Assembly: GCF_964204865.1 (NCBI RefSeq) | Contig: NC_135259.1 | Coordinates: 19,478,974-19,542,973, forward strand | Reading direction: 5' to 3' | Source of the DNA: Styela clava | Taxonomy: Eukaryota > Chordata > Ascidiacea > Stolidobranchia > Styelidae | DNA: 64,000 nt | In this document: positions 45,658 through 58,300 of the stretch, piece after piece | Layout: every line of letters begins with the position of its first letter | Position numbering within the stretch: the first letter of the stretch is position 1 | The notes under the pieces: model-generated | Told to the model about the DNA's origin: nothing | What the model saw: only the letters and a program-made list of their open reading frames with translations | The model's database searches: none | Program-made: the position numbers and the translations under genes

Positions 45658-45972
45658 CAGGGCTACTTAACTGGCGGACCGCGGTCCGAATCCGGACCTT
45701 TCGATTATTTGATTCGGACCGCACCTAATTCTTTTTTTTAGATCATTAGCTCCACTTTTGAAGAGCCTTTTATGAAATGACTTTTATAGTTTTGATTATA
45801 TATGAGAAGAACTATAACACCATAATAAGCAATTTTGATTAGCTAATAATCATTAGCCGGTCGAGAAAGTTTGCGTTTAAGGGTGCCGATATATAAATTT
45901 TAGAAAGACGGCACCCAAATAATTTTGAAGTTTTGTATGCGGATCTTCGGTAAATATAGTTGAGTAGCCATG
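45658..45972. mobile_element. hAT-type MITE (CAGGGCTACTTAAC family)
   Basis: The flanks TTCTAGCC (45650-45657) and TTCTAGCA (45973-45980) match at 7 of 8. Ends are CAGGGCTACTTAACTGGCGG and ..AGTTGAGTAGCCATG. Confidence 0.85.
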
Positions 45973-46373
45973 TTCTAGCAAATAGGTCATTTTTATGGTT
46001 CTGCATTGCTTGCCCAATTTATTACACCAGGGGCTCATGAGGGTCAAAATTTTAGAAACCCCCTTTGGAAATTCCTGGGTATGCTTCTGCTTTACACACT
46101 CGGTAGACATGTTGTTTGGTCTCAATGTCCTATGCTGATATTATGATAAATAACTACCGTAATTATTCGCCTTTATAATCTTTAGTAACATTGTGATTTG
46201 AAATTAGTTACATATTATTATATTACTTGCAAATTTTTATCATTTTAACGAGATTTTTTCTTTTTTTTGTTGCGCTTTAAAATGCAGTTATGTTTATGAT
46301 TTATTGATTATTTGGATTAAAAATAAAAAAAATACTTCTGAACTATCTTGGTGTTTTCTTGAAGACTGGAAAG
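45973..46373. other. Presumed promoter region of CTU1
   Basis: No gene and no clear core promoter were found. A long T-rich stretch (about 46257-46272) followed by TTTAAAATGCAG (to 46285) looks like a splice acceptor, so part of this could be a leader exon. It is bounded on the left by the hAT element ending at 45972. Confidence 0.4.
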
Positions 46374-49300
46374 ATGTCAAAATTGTGCACGATATGCAAG
46401 GATGGAAGACCAGTTATTAAAAGGCCAAAGACTGTAGGTTTTCAATATTGTAATTAGTTTTAGTGGTGGTGGTAGCTTTGCATTGAGCTAGGGCAGGGTG
46501 TCTCAAACTGGGGGTCCATGATGACTGCACAGGGGTCCGCAACGATATGGAAAGAGTCTCAAACATATACAAATTGATCATAATCTTATCGAAATTGCCG
46601 TTAGCCTGCCAGTATTCGGGGCTCCCGAAGTATGCGAACCAAGATGGCGGACATCGGAATGTAATATGTGTACTAGGTTAGGGTTAGGCCATAATTTTAG
46701 GTATAAATACTACGGGAGGCTCTTGGCTAGTCTTCGAATTGATAATAGGACTAAAATTGGAAAAAAATTATCGCCTAACCCTAACCTGTTACCCATGTTA
46801 CGTTCCGATGTCCGCCATCTTGGTTCGCATACTTCGGGAGCACCCACTATTCAATGTTAGTGTATTGATTCAGACTTTCATGAGTTTTATTTCCTCAAAA
46901 GAAACATTATCTTTTCTCATTGGATAGGCACATAAATTGATACGGCATAGGATGGGGGTTCGTCAAAAATAAGATTCACAAACAGGTGTCCGCGGCCTAA
47001 AAAGTTTGGGAAACCCTGAGCTAGGGCATGCGTTTTTGGACATGGAGTGGACCTATGATTTGTTTCGTTTAATTGCTTTTTTGGGGGGAATGGAAAATCA
47101 CTTTTATCTGCAACTACCAATAAAAGGTATTGATTTCAAATTTTCAGGACTAAATTTTAAAGTCCCACTGCTCCCAATAAGTTGCCCCCAAATTTGCTGG
47201 TTTTTATCATTCATGAGCTCACCTTCACATAGGATTACGTAAGTTTTTTAGACGTTTGGCTGGAATTTTCTCACATATAAAGGGTAGATTTGTCAAAGCA
47301 CATACCGAACCCTATGCAAATTGAGTGCGAAATTACGCTCAAAACGAGTTCTCAATTAAAATGGGAAAGTGATGTGACAACAGTTATATTTAGCTAGATA
47401 ATCAAATGAAGAAAAAAAGTTGAAATGCACACAAAGATGATTTATATTAACTATTGAGTATTGGTGAAGTATAAAATTGCCATATAGCTATAGATCACAC
47501 CCGGGCGTCAAACTTGTCTGCCAGCGAGAACCCATGTAGTCATAGAGTATCTCCACACATGGCAAAAAACACTATTGATATCCTAAAATTGTTTTAATAT
47601 GTTAATTTTATTTTGAAAGTCTTGAAATAAAAACAGGACTCAGAAATATGGATGTCCATATTCCAATATTTGAATACAATTTCGATTTGAATATTATTTA
47701 TACCAAAGTCAGAGTGAAATAGAATAAGTTCACCCCAAAAATATCAAATTTTACAGAAAAAATTGTTATCTGAATTCTAAAAATAGATATTATTGAATAT
47801 AATCAATTTGTAAACTTTTTAACATTTCTCTGGACTTGATGACTGAGTAGACTTTGACCATGACCCATCTAACGCTGGAGATTTCATAGTTTGCAATCAA
47901 ATATAGGGTGTTGGTAAAGTCTTGAAATTTTTTAAAATTGCAGAGGGAATTTATCGATATCGCATATTGCTTTAGCCCTCACAGATGTATTGAATGAAGT
48001 GAAAATACTTGAACAATTACTGATCAAAAAACAACAAACCTGGTTAAGATATATCGAGAACTGACTTCATACCAAAATTGAAACTGTAAAGGGACTTTAT
48101 GGACACCCAGTATATCATAAAAATATTTTCTTGTATTCACTTGATCATGAAAGCTTGTAATATCATGTCATATATTCCAAGAACTTAAGTTATATGAATT
48201 CCACCATTCCTGGTCATACCTAATTGGACTGCTTCAAATCTTGCATTTGCTGAGGGTTGATGCATTAAATCTATATGGCAGCGGTTCCCATCCTGGGGCT
48301 CCCCAGGGGTGTGTGGGGGTGCGGCTTCACATATCAGTTGCCAAACTGATTTTACTTTTCACTTCACGAAAGTTATTCCTAGTTTCATTTCTTGGTAAGG
48401 TTATTTCACAAGGTGTCTTCACTTTTTTGTGCATAAATTGTTTGAACATAATGGAATTTGGAATCTACCAATCAAAATAAGAATGTAAATGCCACTGGAA
48501 TGATGAACAGGGGAACTATTAGTACTGGAAGCTTTTGGAAGGGGGCCACGATCCACAACAGGTTGGGTACCTCCACCTCTATAAAGTATAACTAGCATTC
48601 TCATTGCAAAACTAATTTTACTTTTCTCTTTACAAGAAAACTCCCTGTTCTTCCTAGTTTCATTTCTTGATAAGGTTATTTCACAGGGTGTTTTCACTTC
48701 GTTAGGGGAGGCATTAGTGCTTAAAGTCTCTGAAAGAGGCCACAAGCCATATACGGTTGGAGATCACTGCTCTATAGTGTAGTAGACCTCATGCTATTGT
48801 ACCAACAAAATACATATGCAGCTGGAATTTTGATCCTATTGGAATTTTGATCCTATTAATCCTCTAGTAATAATTAGCAATTTTTTCCTATTTAGACCAG
48901 CTGTTATACTTATTTCAATTTTCTTTTGAAAAATAACACCAGGGCTTATTTTAAGGGAATGTCTTTTATTTTCATGTATCAAAAACAAAATTATCAAGTA
49001 GAGAATTATGAGATTTTCGAATATACAAATTAGGAAAACCAATATCCATTTACTTATAAATAACATGTTTTTATTTAAAAGAAGTTAGGTCTCATTTCTT
49101 AAGACTAGGTCTTATTTTTGGGGAAAATGGTCACCTGTTGCTGTAAAACATTTTCTGAACCATATTTATCTTCTCAGGGTGATGCTGTCTGCAAGAAATG
49201 CTTTTATTGGGCTTTTGAAACAGAGATTCATCACACAATTGTCACTGGAAATCTGTTTAAAAGAGGAGAGAAAGTAGCAATCGGGGCTTCTGGTGGGAAA

Positions 49301-52300
49301 GGTGAGTATGCTTTGAATAAGGGTACTCCCGTAGTATATGTACCAGATTAGGGTTAGGCCATAATCTTATTAGTTCTATTACGAGTTCGGGGACTGTCTG
49401 TGTTAGCCAAGTGAATATACCCCCTGCCCATAGGTTTCAGTCTCTTTATATAACTTGATGTAAAATAGGTAAACAAAATTATTTACCTCCATATTGGTAC
49501 ACATACTTCTGGAGCGCCGAAATAAGGGTTTTTCAAACTTGGCTCTTTGCCTCCATTGAGGGCCTTCACTAGGTACCATTTAAAATGACTATTTTAATTT
49601 AAAGTAAATTGACTGTGCTTTGTTCAATTCTTTGACTGCAGTGCATTTATTCTTTAGCTTTTCGCTATTAAACGTGGCGCATAAAATAATTGGTGGAAAC
49701 GCGTCGAAAGCAAAACTAGGTGCTTTTGTAGAAGAGCCGGGCACAAGCGTTGGGAGTTTTTGTCATGGTGCCACAGATCATGCTAATAGGCCATAGTTGA
49801 TATGATGGTTCTCCAATTTTTTAAGCCGCGCCGACTTTTGGAATTAAGTCTCGCGCCCCACGTCATATTAACTAGCAAGCAAGGTTCAAATAGCAGATAA
49901 GTATGTTTCATTCAAAAAACACATTGAAAGTACGTAGATGGAATGTAAATATTCCATATAAGGCGGGTAAGATCAAATCTAACAGGTATTTTTAATTAGC
50001 TCTGTGCCCCTCAAGTATATGTATACGCCCCCCCCCACCTTTGCGGGATGCGCCTAGCCGTTTGAGAACGACTGGTTTAAATGAATGGTTTTTGACTTCT
50101 TGTATAACTGTTAGAAGTCTGAAATTTTTACTCCAAAAAACTCATTATTTCAGGGAGTATAAAATACGACTCCATCCATAGCTTTGCCAATCCAAGTTGC
50201 ATTTCCTTGCCCGTAAGAACTGCGATTGGTAACCTCTTTCAACTTGATTTCTAGTTCCTGTTGTTTTTCAGATTCCACAGTCCTTGCTCACGTGATGAAA
50301 GTATTGAATGAAAGATTTGATTACGGACTTGATTTATATTTGCTGTCGATTGATGAAGGGATAACAGGATACAGAGACGATTCTTTAGAGGTGAAAAGGG
50401 TTTGAGTGCATTTTATTCAGCAGCATCTATGGCAGGGCCATGACCAGGAATTTTCAAGGGGTGGGGGGAGGGGGGGTTCTGAAATTTGTAATTACCAAGT
50501 TACACCATATCAGCTAGCGGGGGTCGGAGACTGGAAAATGTGAGTTTTCAAGAATTTAGAAGATCTAAACACCATTTTGAGCTCCGAAATGTATGATACA
50601 GAATTATTTTTTTTTTATTTCAAAAGGGGGTTCCAACCATCAAACCTCATTCACCCCCAACTTCACTCCGCCCTCTCCCACACAGCTAATCTATGCTGTA
50701 AAGATAAACCTTGATATAGAACTACACATTGCAGCGGTTGCCAACTACTCTTCTCTCAGTACTACATTCTATTTTTAGTTGAGGTCAGGAGACCCTAGTT
50801 TGAGGTCATTGAAAACTCCATATATACACAATGTCCTCCTTAGGTTATCAGTGGTTGCATACATCTTTTCTATTCTCTGTTTTCACACCATTATCTTTTT
50901 ATATTATCCTACAATTTTGAGTGTTGTTGAATTTGATGAAAAAATTCTTGTATCATGTTTCATAAACTTTGTACTACTTCACCTCAATGATGATTTCACG
51001 ATATTAATATTTATCCCAGAAGAAAGGGATGTTGATAATACTGCTTGATCATGTGACAAAACGACATCTTGTCTCAGATGCATGGACTTGATTGTGGGAG
51101 AAGGCATGAGCCACCTTATGATGACAAAGAGTCCACCGATTCTCTTGCTCACAGGGCTGTCTCTGCTGCCAAGGGCGAGTTTTTGATAGTGATGCCCCTT
51201 ATACCTAAGTTCAAAAATAATTTGAGGGATAAACAAATCATAGATGTCGTTATGCTTGAGAATTACTGAATAATGGTCAAGTAAGGGACCTCCTGAGGTA
51301 TGCACACCAAGATGGCGCACAACCTGAACTCAGGTTGTGTACAAGGTTAGGATTCAGGTTGTGCAACATCTTGGTGCGCATACTTCAGGAGTACCCAAGT
51401 AAGAGTGAAATGTTTGTATTATATCATCCAACTCACCCCTATAACATGGTGCCCTTACGGCCCCCTTCTGCTTGCACATAATTATCCCCAACATAATGTG
51501 AGCCTGCAAGCTAGTGTAGGGTAATCAGACGTACGATGATGAGCGTGTTACTAACGCTTAGCCCGACCATCAAGCAAATTTATTACAGATCTTTACCCTA
51601 AACCAGTGGTGTGCAACCTGCGGCCCTCAAGGAAAAATTATGCGACCTGCGGAGAAGTGCCGATTTTAAGTGCCAAGTTTTCAATTTATTTGATATGTGC
51701 AAGTAATTTCAATTACACCTGAATCCAATTTATTATCTATGCATATGACTTAGCAATGCCTCAACAGCTAGCTTGTGAAAACAACGCATGTCACAAGATC
51801 AATAATCAAAATTTTGGTGCCTGCAATTACTAGAAATCCTATGTTAAATAAAGGTTCGGCTCGTGGTTTCAGCCAGTTATTTCAATCTGGCCCTCTTGTA
51901 TTAAAGGTTCCACAACCCTGCTTTAAACAAAGCCCCAACTTGTGTCCCTACCAATTTTATTTAAAGTTTGATTTAAAATTTGAACAGACAGTGAAAAGAA
52001 ATCAACAGCAATATGATCTACCATTGAAAATACTTTCATATGAAGACTTGTACGGTTGGACAATGGATGCGATTGTGAAACAGATTGGATTGAAGAATAA
52101 TTGTAAGTTGCTATTTATTGTTGTTGTGTTCCATCAAAATGAACAATTTAAAAAGGACAAAATTTTATCACATGATTTCACAACTTTGTTGTTCTCATAT
52201 CCATTAAGACAGTGGGTCCCAAACTTTTATGTCTCGTGGTCCCCTTTCAGAGACTTTTAGCACCCATGACCCCCCAGTGGTATTTTGATTGGTAGATTCC

Positions 52301-55300
52301 AAACCCATTATGTTCAAACAATTCATGCTTAACAAACTGAAAACACCTCGAGAAATGACCTTGTCAAGCAATGCCCCTTGGATAAACTGGAGTTGTTATG
52401 TAAAGAGAAAAGTAAAATTTGTTTTGCGCCTAGCATTGCCCCCCCCCCCCCCCCAATTGCTCTGTAGCCCCCACTGTGGCAGCGATTTAGAACCACTGCT
52501 TTAAGATAAGCCAGTGGTTCCAAACCTTTTCCGATACATTTTTTGAAACCATGTTAAAATCAAGATATAATGGGAAGTGACTTATTTTTGAAATTTTGAC
52601 TGTATAAACCTGGGGCATTGCCATGGGGGTTGGGGTCGAAACCCACCTCCCCTTTTGAAATGTAAAAAAAAACATTTTTATGTATCATCCATAGAATTTT
52701 TTTTTAAGCATAAAACGCTTTAGTCCAGGGGTCGGCAACCTTTTATCGCTCGTGGGTCAAAATTGAAGGTCGGAAGTCATTGGCAGGCCGCACATATTTT
52801 TAGAAAGTTAAAAATCGAATGGATTACCGATGAATCACACTTTTTCACACAGATCAGAAGTTAAATTTTGAGCAGCACACGAAGACTGACAATTTGAATA
52901 TTTTCTGCCCTATTAAGTTAAACCATTTGCACTCTTTCTGCGTTTTGTTGCCATTTGATTCGGCCCGCGGGCCGTAGGTTGCTGGCCCCTGCTTTAGTCC
53001 CTAACGACTCTCGAAAATCCACGATTTGTGACCACTCTTGATAGCTGTATCGGTCCAACTTTGCCATTAGAAACCCCCTTTTTTATAAATTCTTGACCAA
53101 ACCATGGTTAAACACATTGAGATATGCGGGATTATTTCAGAGAAGTTCTCAGTCAAAGATGTGTCAAAACCATCTCAAGAATATTATTAATATGAAGCTT
53201 ATCCGTGTCTTCCAATTGAACAAGGCCACTGATATCTAGGAAGATACTATTTTTTGAAAGTACCAAAATCTTTTCAGTGCCCAGGTTGAGATTGCAGGCA
53301 TTAGATTTGGGTGCTCCAGAAGTATGTGCACCAAGATAGCGCACAACCTGAACATAGATAGTATGTGTACCAGGTTATGGTTCTCAGGTTGTGTGCCATC
53401 TTGGTGCACATAGTTCTGGAGCGCAATTATTTGAACCACATAGGTGTAACCAACGATGCTAACCCAGCTAAGCCTAACTCTTCAGCCACTATGCTATCTC
53501 GGCCATGGTTTGGCAATCAGCAGGAAGTTCAAATTTTGTATGCCCATCCATTGTTTAGAGCACAGATTCCCAACTGGGGGCCCGGGGCCAACCAAGGGGT
53601 CACGGGGCAGTTGGATGGGGGCCACAATGCTAGACAAAAGAATGATTTTCCTTTTTCCTTTACAATGAAACTTATTCCTAGTTTCATTCCTTAAAAAGGT
53701 TATTTCACGGAGTGTTTTCAATTTGTTGAGCATGACATGTTTGAACATAACAGGATTTGGAATCTACCAATTGAAATAACACTATAAATACCACTGGAAG
53801 GACAAACAGCGGGGCCATAAGTGCTAAAAACCCTCCAAAGGAGCCACGAGTGCTAAAAGCCGTCGGTAGGGGCACACGAACCATAAAAGGTTGGGAACCA
53901 CTGCTTTAGAGCATGGGTTCACAACACAGGGCATGCGTGCCAAAATTTGGCGCGGCATACGCTCAAACGTGGCACGCGATGGTTTTGTGAATATAAAAAT
54001 TGTATTTATGATATGCATAAAAATATCACGTTTCTATCAAAATCAGCAGTTTTTCAGGACATTAAATTGTTTCAATAAATAGATATTCGTTATTATGTAT
54101 TATTATTGAAATTTGTTTGGTGTGTTTTACGGGAGTTAATTTACAACACCAACTATTGTGCATGGCACGCGACAAGATTATTTTGAAAAATTCAGTACGT
54201 GACCTCATTTGAGTAGTGCACCCCTGCTTAAGAGCAAGTTAAAGTTTCACATGTTCAAATGTTAAGAATGCCGCATCATTTAAAAGACCAAGATTGGTCT
54301 CTCATCGCCTTCTTATAAAAGGAATGTTTCTGGGATACCTGATACTTCTTCCCGCTATTTTTGGTTTTACAGTCGGCGTTTGTGGCAGGAAATTTTACCT
54401 TGTAGCCTCTCATATGAGAATACCAAGCCGCCTCTGGAGAAGCGGCTTTCAATGTTATTCTATAATAAGATATGGGTTTCTGCATTGACTATATATAATA
54501 ATCATTACACATACGCATTTGTTCCGTGTGGCCGATGCATCGTCGTGTTTGTGAGTAATATGACATATTATATGGCATATTATGACGTAACATTACTTGG
54601 AATTTCCATTCTAATGCTTCTTTCCGTAATCTTCCGTCTGAACAAGTTTGCGCGCATGAAAGAGATTTTCGTGCGATCTTAAATAACGGCGAATAAACAA
54701 TATCTCCGTGAATTAGGTCGATATTTCAGCATCGTTCTATTTGTTGGTTTAACAAAGATGGCCGCCGCGGAATTCCTGAGAGCTAAAGCGAGATATTGAT
54801 CCATATAATATATATGCTTGGCGTAGCATAATTTACTTTTCTCTATATTACGAGATGTCTCATATCTCTCCCACTCTTGGCAGGCGATCGTTAGCGAACA
54901 ATAATTTTCTGTTTCTTTTATTATCTTCATCGGAGGATATTTCTCACTCTTGGCCGATCTTGATCCGCGACCTCCCTTTTTCTCGATCCGCTTTTCTCTT
55001 TTATTATATTTGGTCGACTGTGGTTTCATGACTAATTTATGACCTCATTCATATCGTCTGCGTTGGGCCGTCCGTGCGCTGTAATTTTCCATCGCCTTTC
55101 CGCGAAGCAAGCTAATAACATGACCGATATCATAGCAGGTTATAATCGATGTCAGGATTTTTTTGTGTTAGTAATTGTTTTAGTGTCTGTTAATCTGTTT
55201 GGCCAGTAATGAACGTTAGATTGTTGATTAGGTATTTCGAAAACTTTCGAATAATTACGCCGAATCGCCATTGTAATCATGCTTGATTCATATTGAGGCC

Positions 55301-58300
55301 CTAACCAAGGTTTTAATGCATATTTCGGACATAGGGTTTTCATATTTATCCCGGTAGAAAGGAAAGTTAAGTTGACTTAATCAATGGCGAGGTTTTCGTC
55401 CGTTTAAAAGTACATGTCAAGCATGGAATGCCAGCCAGATATTCATTGAGGTTTTGCTCGCTTTCAGCTCTCTCAGACGGACAGTCCGCGCATAGGTCGG
55501 TGATATCCCGACGACTTTTATCTACCAAAGCGAATAATAGTGTACCGTGAAGACATAGCCAAGCGTAGCAGCCTATTTTGGTAGCAAATGTTCGTCTGAT
55601 CTCGTTCGTCTTCCACAATATGGCAAATAAATAAATCGGTTCCCCCGGCAAATTCAAATGTTGTCAGCTGCAGATATCCACTACCCCTCTTATACATAAT
55701 ATTGCAGTGAAACCCTCTTCGATATTCAGCTTTTCAAGCTTATCCATGATTATAGATGTGCCTTTCTACCTGTTGAACACTGGGCTTTGTCTGATGAGAG
55801 CATATGAACAGTCCTAATAACTAAAAAATCGAGGGGAATTTGTCTTGTTTTAGTGATATTAGACATTGCAATAGCGCCATGTTAGGCGACAAAGAACAGG
55901 CTTGCATACGTGACTCGACGCCAGTGGATAAACAAATCATCAATATTTTATGCTCGATCGCGCATAAGTTTCTTCTCTCGTTTTCTCGCTCTCTGTATCT
56001 CTTTCACTCTTCTTTATATTGCTTGGTTCCTTCCCACCTTTATTGGCCGAATATAATTTTAATTTCTCTTTTTATCCTTCACGCAGTTTTGGCCCGATCG
56101 AGTCGCGCTCGTTTTCTACTTGTTTCTTTGATATAATTAACTAATCGCTCATCTTTCTCTCATGTCTGGCGTATATGGTGAGAGTAAAATATAGGCCTAA
56201 TTTTTCCAGTCGGCAGTGTTCGACTGTTTGTGCTATATAGGATTCGCGCTATAATGTCATGATAATACGAATGTAACCTCGTTTCAATTATCGCAACTTA
56301 TATGAATTAGAAGAAGTTATCTATATTCTCATACCATATACATGTGTATATATTTTTAAACGGAAAGTTGAGATATTCTAATGCCATGTTTCATCGTGAA
56401 ATGAGGTAAAATCTACGAGTTTTTGACAGCTTAGCGTTATTAATAGCTGCATTGTGTTGTTCAATTAGTATCGTATTATTAGCATGTCAGATTCGGATAT
56501 TTCCTTGTTGCAAGTCACTCTGTGCGTAGACAAAAGCGGTTGGTTAATCTGTGGCGAAAACTATGGATTGCCTCGAAGAAATATATCGCGCTTACTTAGC
56601 ATTGCACTAATTTTTGATGTGGAACTTTGTTATCACTCTATTATTTTATCATCACTAATATGATATGCATTTTTTTGATTATATTATTCATCTTATGTTA
56701 GAAAAAGTCAGTTACCGCGCTATGTCCGCCATTAATGCTGATGTGTTTAAATTTATATTCTGTCTACGTTACGTTATTGGGTACTACTCCCTTAGTGTGT
56801 GTACCAGGCTAGGGTCAGGCCACAATTTTATTCCGATTTTCCTTCTTTAGTTTTTTTTACGAGTTCGGGGATTGTCTGTGTCAACCAAGTGAATATGCCC
56901 CCTGCTCATAAATTTCAGTCCCTTTACAGTTTACACAACTTGATGTAAAATGGCTAACAAATTTGGTGACCGTACATTTGAACCCATGCGTATATCCACG
57001 GGTTCAATCTATATGCGGGTGCTAAAACCCATTGGTTAGGGTTAGTATGGGTTTAACTATCCGTGAAACAAAAAAAATTCCATAGGTGCAATAGCATACA
57101 GGTGCAATTGTCATGGGTTCAAATGTACGTGGGTTCAAATGTAATGGAACCAACAAATTTAGTTACCTCCGTATTGGTACACATACGTCTGGATCTCCCG
57201 CTAATATCCCATATTCAAACTTACCCTACGATAAACATGGTTAAATGCCCTTTAAATTAGTAATAGGTCAATAAAGGAATTTCGATAAGCGATTGCCGAT
57301 TTTTTTGTACAAATCGCCCTAAATCCCGCACTAAAAAAACACTCCCCACCAGCGATATAAAGAACATTATATCTGGTTAGGAATGCGAATTGCGCTAAAA
57401 ATTCAAATTCTTAAATCTTTCCTAACTCCAACTGGATTATTTGATATTTAAAAAAACGTCGCGGGGTGTTTTTTTATCAAATCTCATATTTTTGCATTAG
57501 TAGCTTTGTAAAAAAGATTCGCTATTGCTTACTTAGTTATATGTTTTCAGTTTATATACGGCGCTCAATTATCGGTCATCAACCTTGTAACCATTTATGT
57601 AGCTAACTTGTATGGCACAATCCTAACGTTAGAGTTATATTGAGCGAAGTTGGCATTAACGATGTATTTTACCATGTGTATGTCAGTCAGTGGCAGTGTC
57701 TTTAGCATATCATGCTCTGATAAAGTTTTCTGTATAGAAAATTCGAGTTTCGGCAAATACAGCACTGTTTCGCAAAGACGGATTGTGCTTTGTGTATCAT
57801 CATCATTATACCTGGTTGAAATCATACTCAATACAGAGATTACAATGTATTATGCGATTCTGGCTTGATAATAATACAGTTGAAAAGCATGTTTTTACAA
57901 CCGTCAGTATTAGAACCAACATTGTTGGCGCGTTATTGTTTGCCGCTTGGTTCGATCAATATTTTATGCTTGATCGAGTGTGAGTTGCCTTTTTCTTTTT
58001 TATTATTTCGCTTTGTTATTAATTCTCTCATATTTGGTCGAGCATGGTCGCTCGTCTTTCTATCTCTTTATTATTAATCGTGCGCCTTCCCACTCCAGGC
58101 CGAGCATGATCTCCTTTGTTATATCTTCTTTTATATTTATCATTCTCTCACTTCTGGCCGACGTTGAGTCACTATTCATCATTCATCACTATTCACTATT
58201 CATCCTGCAGCTGGTTTACGGTAATTTTCCGCGATATTGGCATTATTATTATGATGTATGGCACATGCGTGTAGATATGTTCAGTTTTATTGTTTGAAAT

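Larger units (their letters stand above)
54938..58180 (+). repeat. Scattered pyrimidine-tract / TTGGYCGA modules
   Basis: A loosely conserved module recurs: a C/T-rich tract followed by TTGG(C/T)CGA. Examples are TTCTCACTCTTGGCCGATCT (54941), TTATTATATTTGGTCGACTG (55001), TTTATTGGCCGAATATAA (56039), CTCTCATATTTGGTCGAGCA (58026), CCACTCCAGGCCGAGCATGA (58091) and TCTCACTTCTGGCCGACG (58145). The last three are about 55-65 bases apart. No gene was recognised between them, and the function is unknown. Confidence 0.45.

Noticed and set aside
49118..49351. Frame starting upstream of CTU1 exon 2
   Set aside because: Only 49178-49301 is exon; the first about 20 codons are intron and transposon sequence, and the tail runs past the donor into a MITE.
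51775..52260. 161-codon frame around CTU1 exon 4
   Set aside because: Only 51988-52102 matches CTU1; the rest reads through hAT sequence and intron.
54420..54450. Strong hairpin AAGCCGC..GCGGCTT, terminator-like
   Set aside because: In a eukaryotic intron; it does not match the histone stem-loop and there is no neighbouring histone gene.
54679..55029. Reverse frame of 116 codons
   Set aside because: Lys/Arg-rich with no recognised motif; it lies over the pyrimidine-tract modules, which explain the bias.
57595..58297. Several overlapping short frames
   Set aside because: AT-rich intron; no motif, and frames overlap on both strands.
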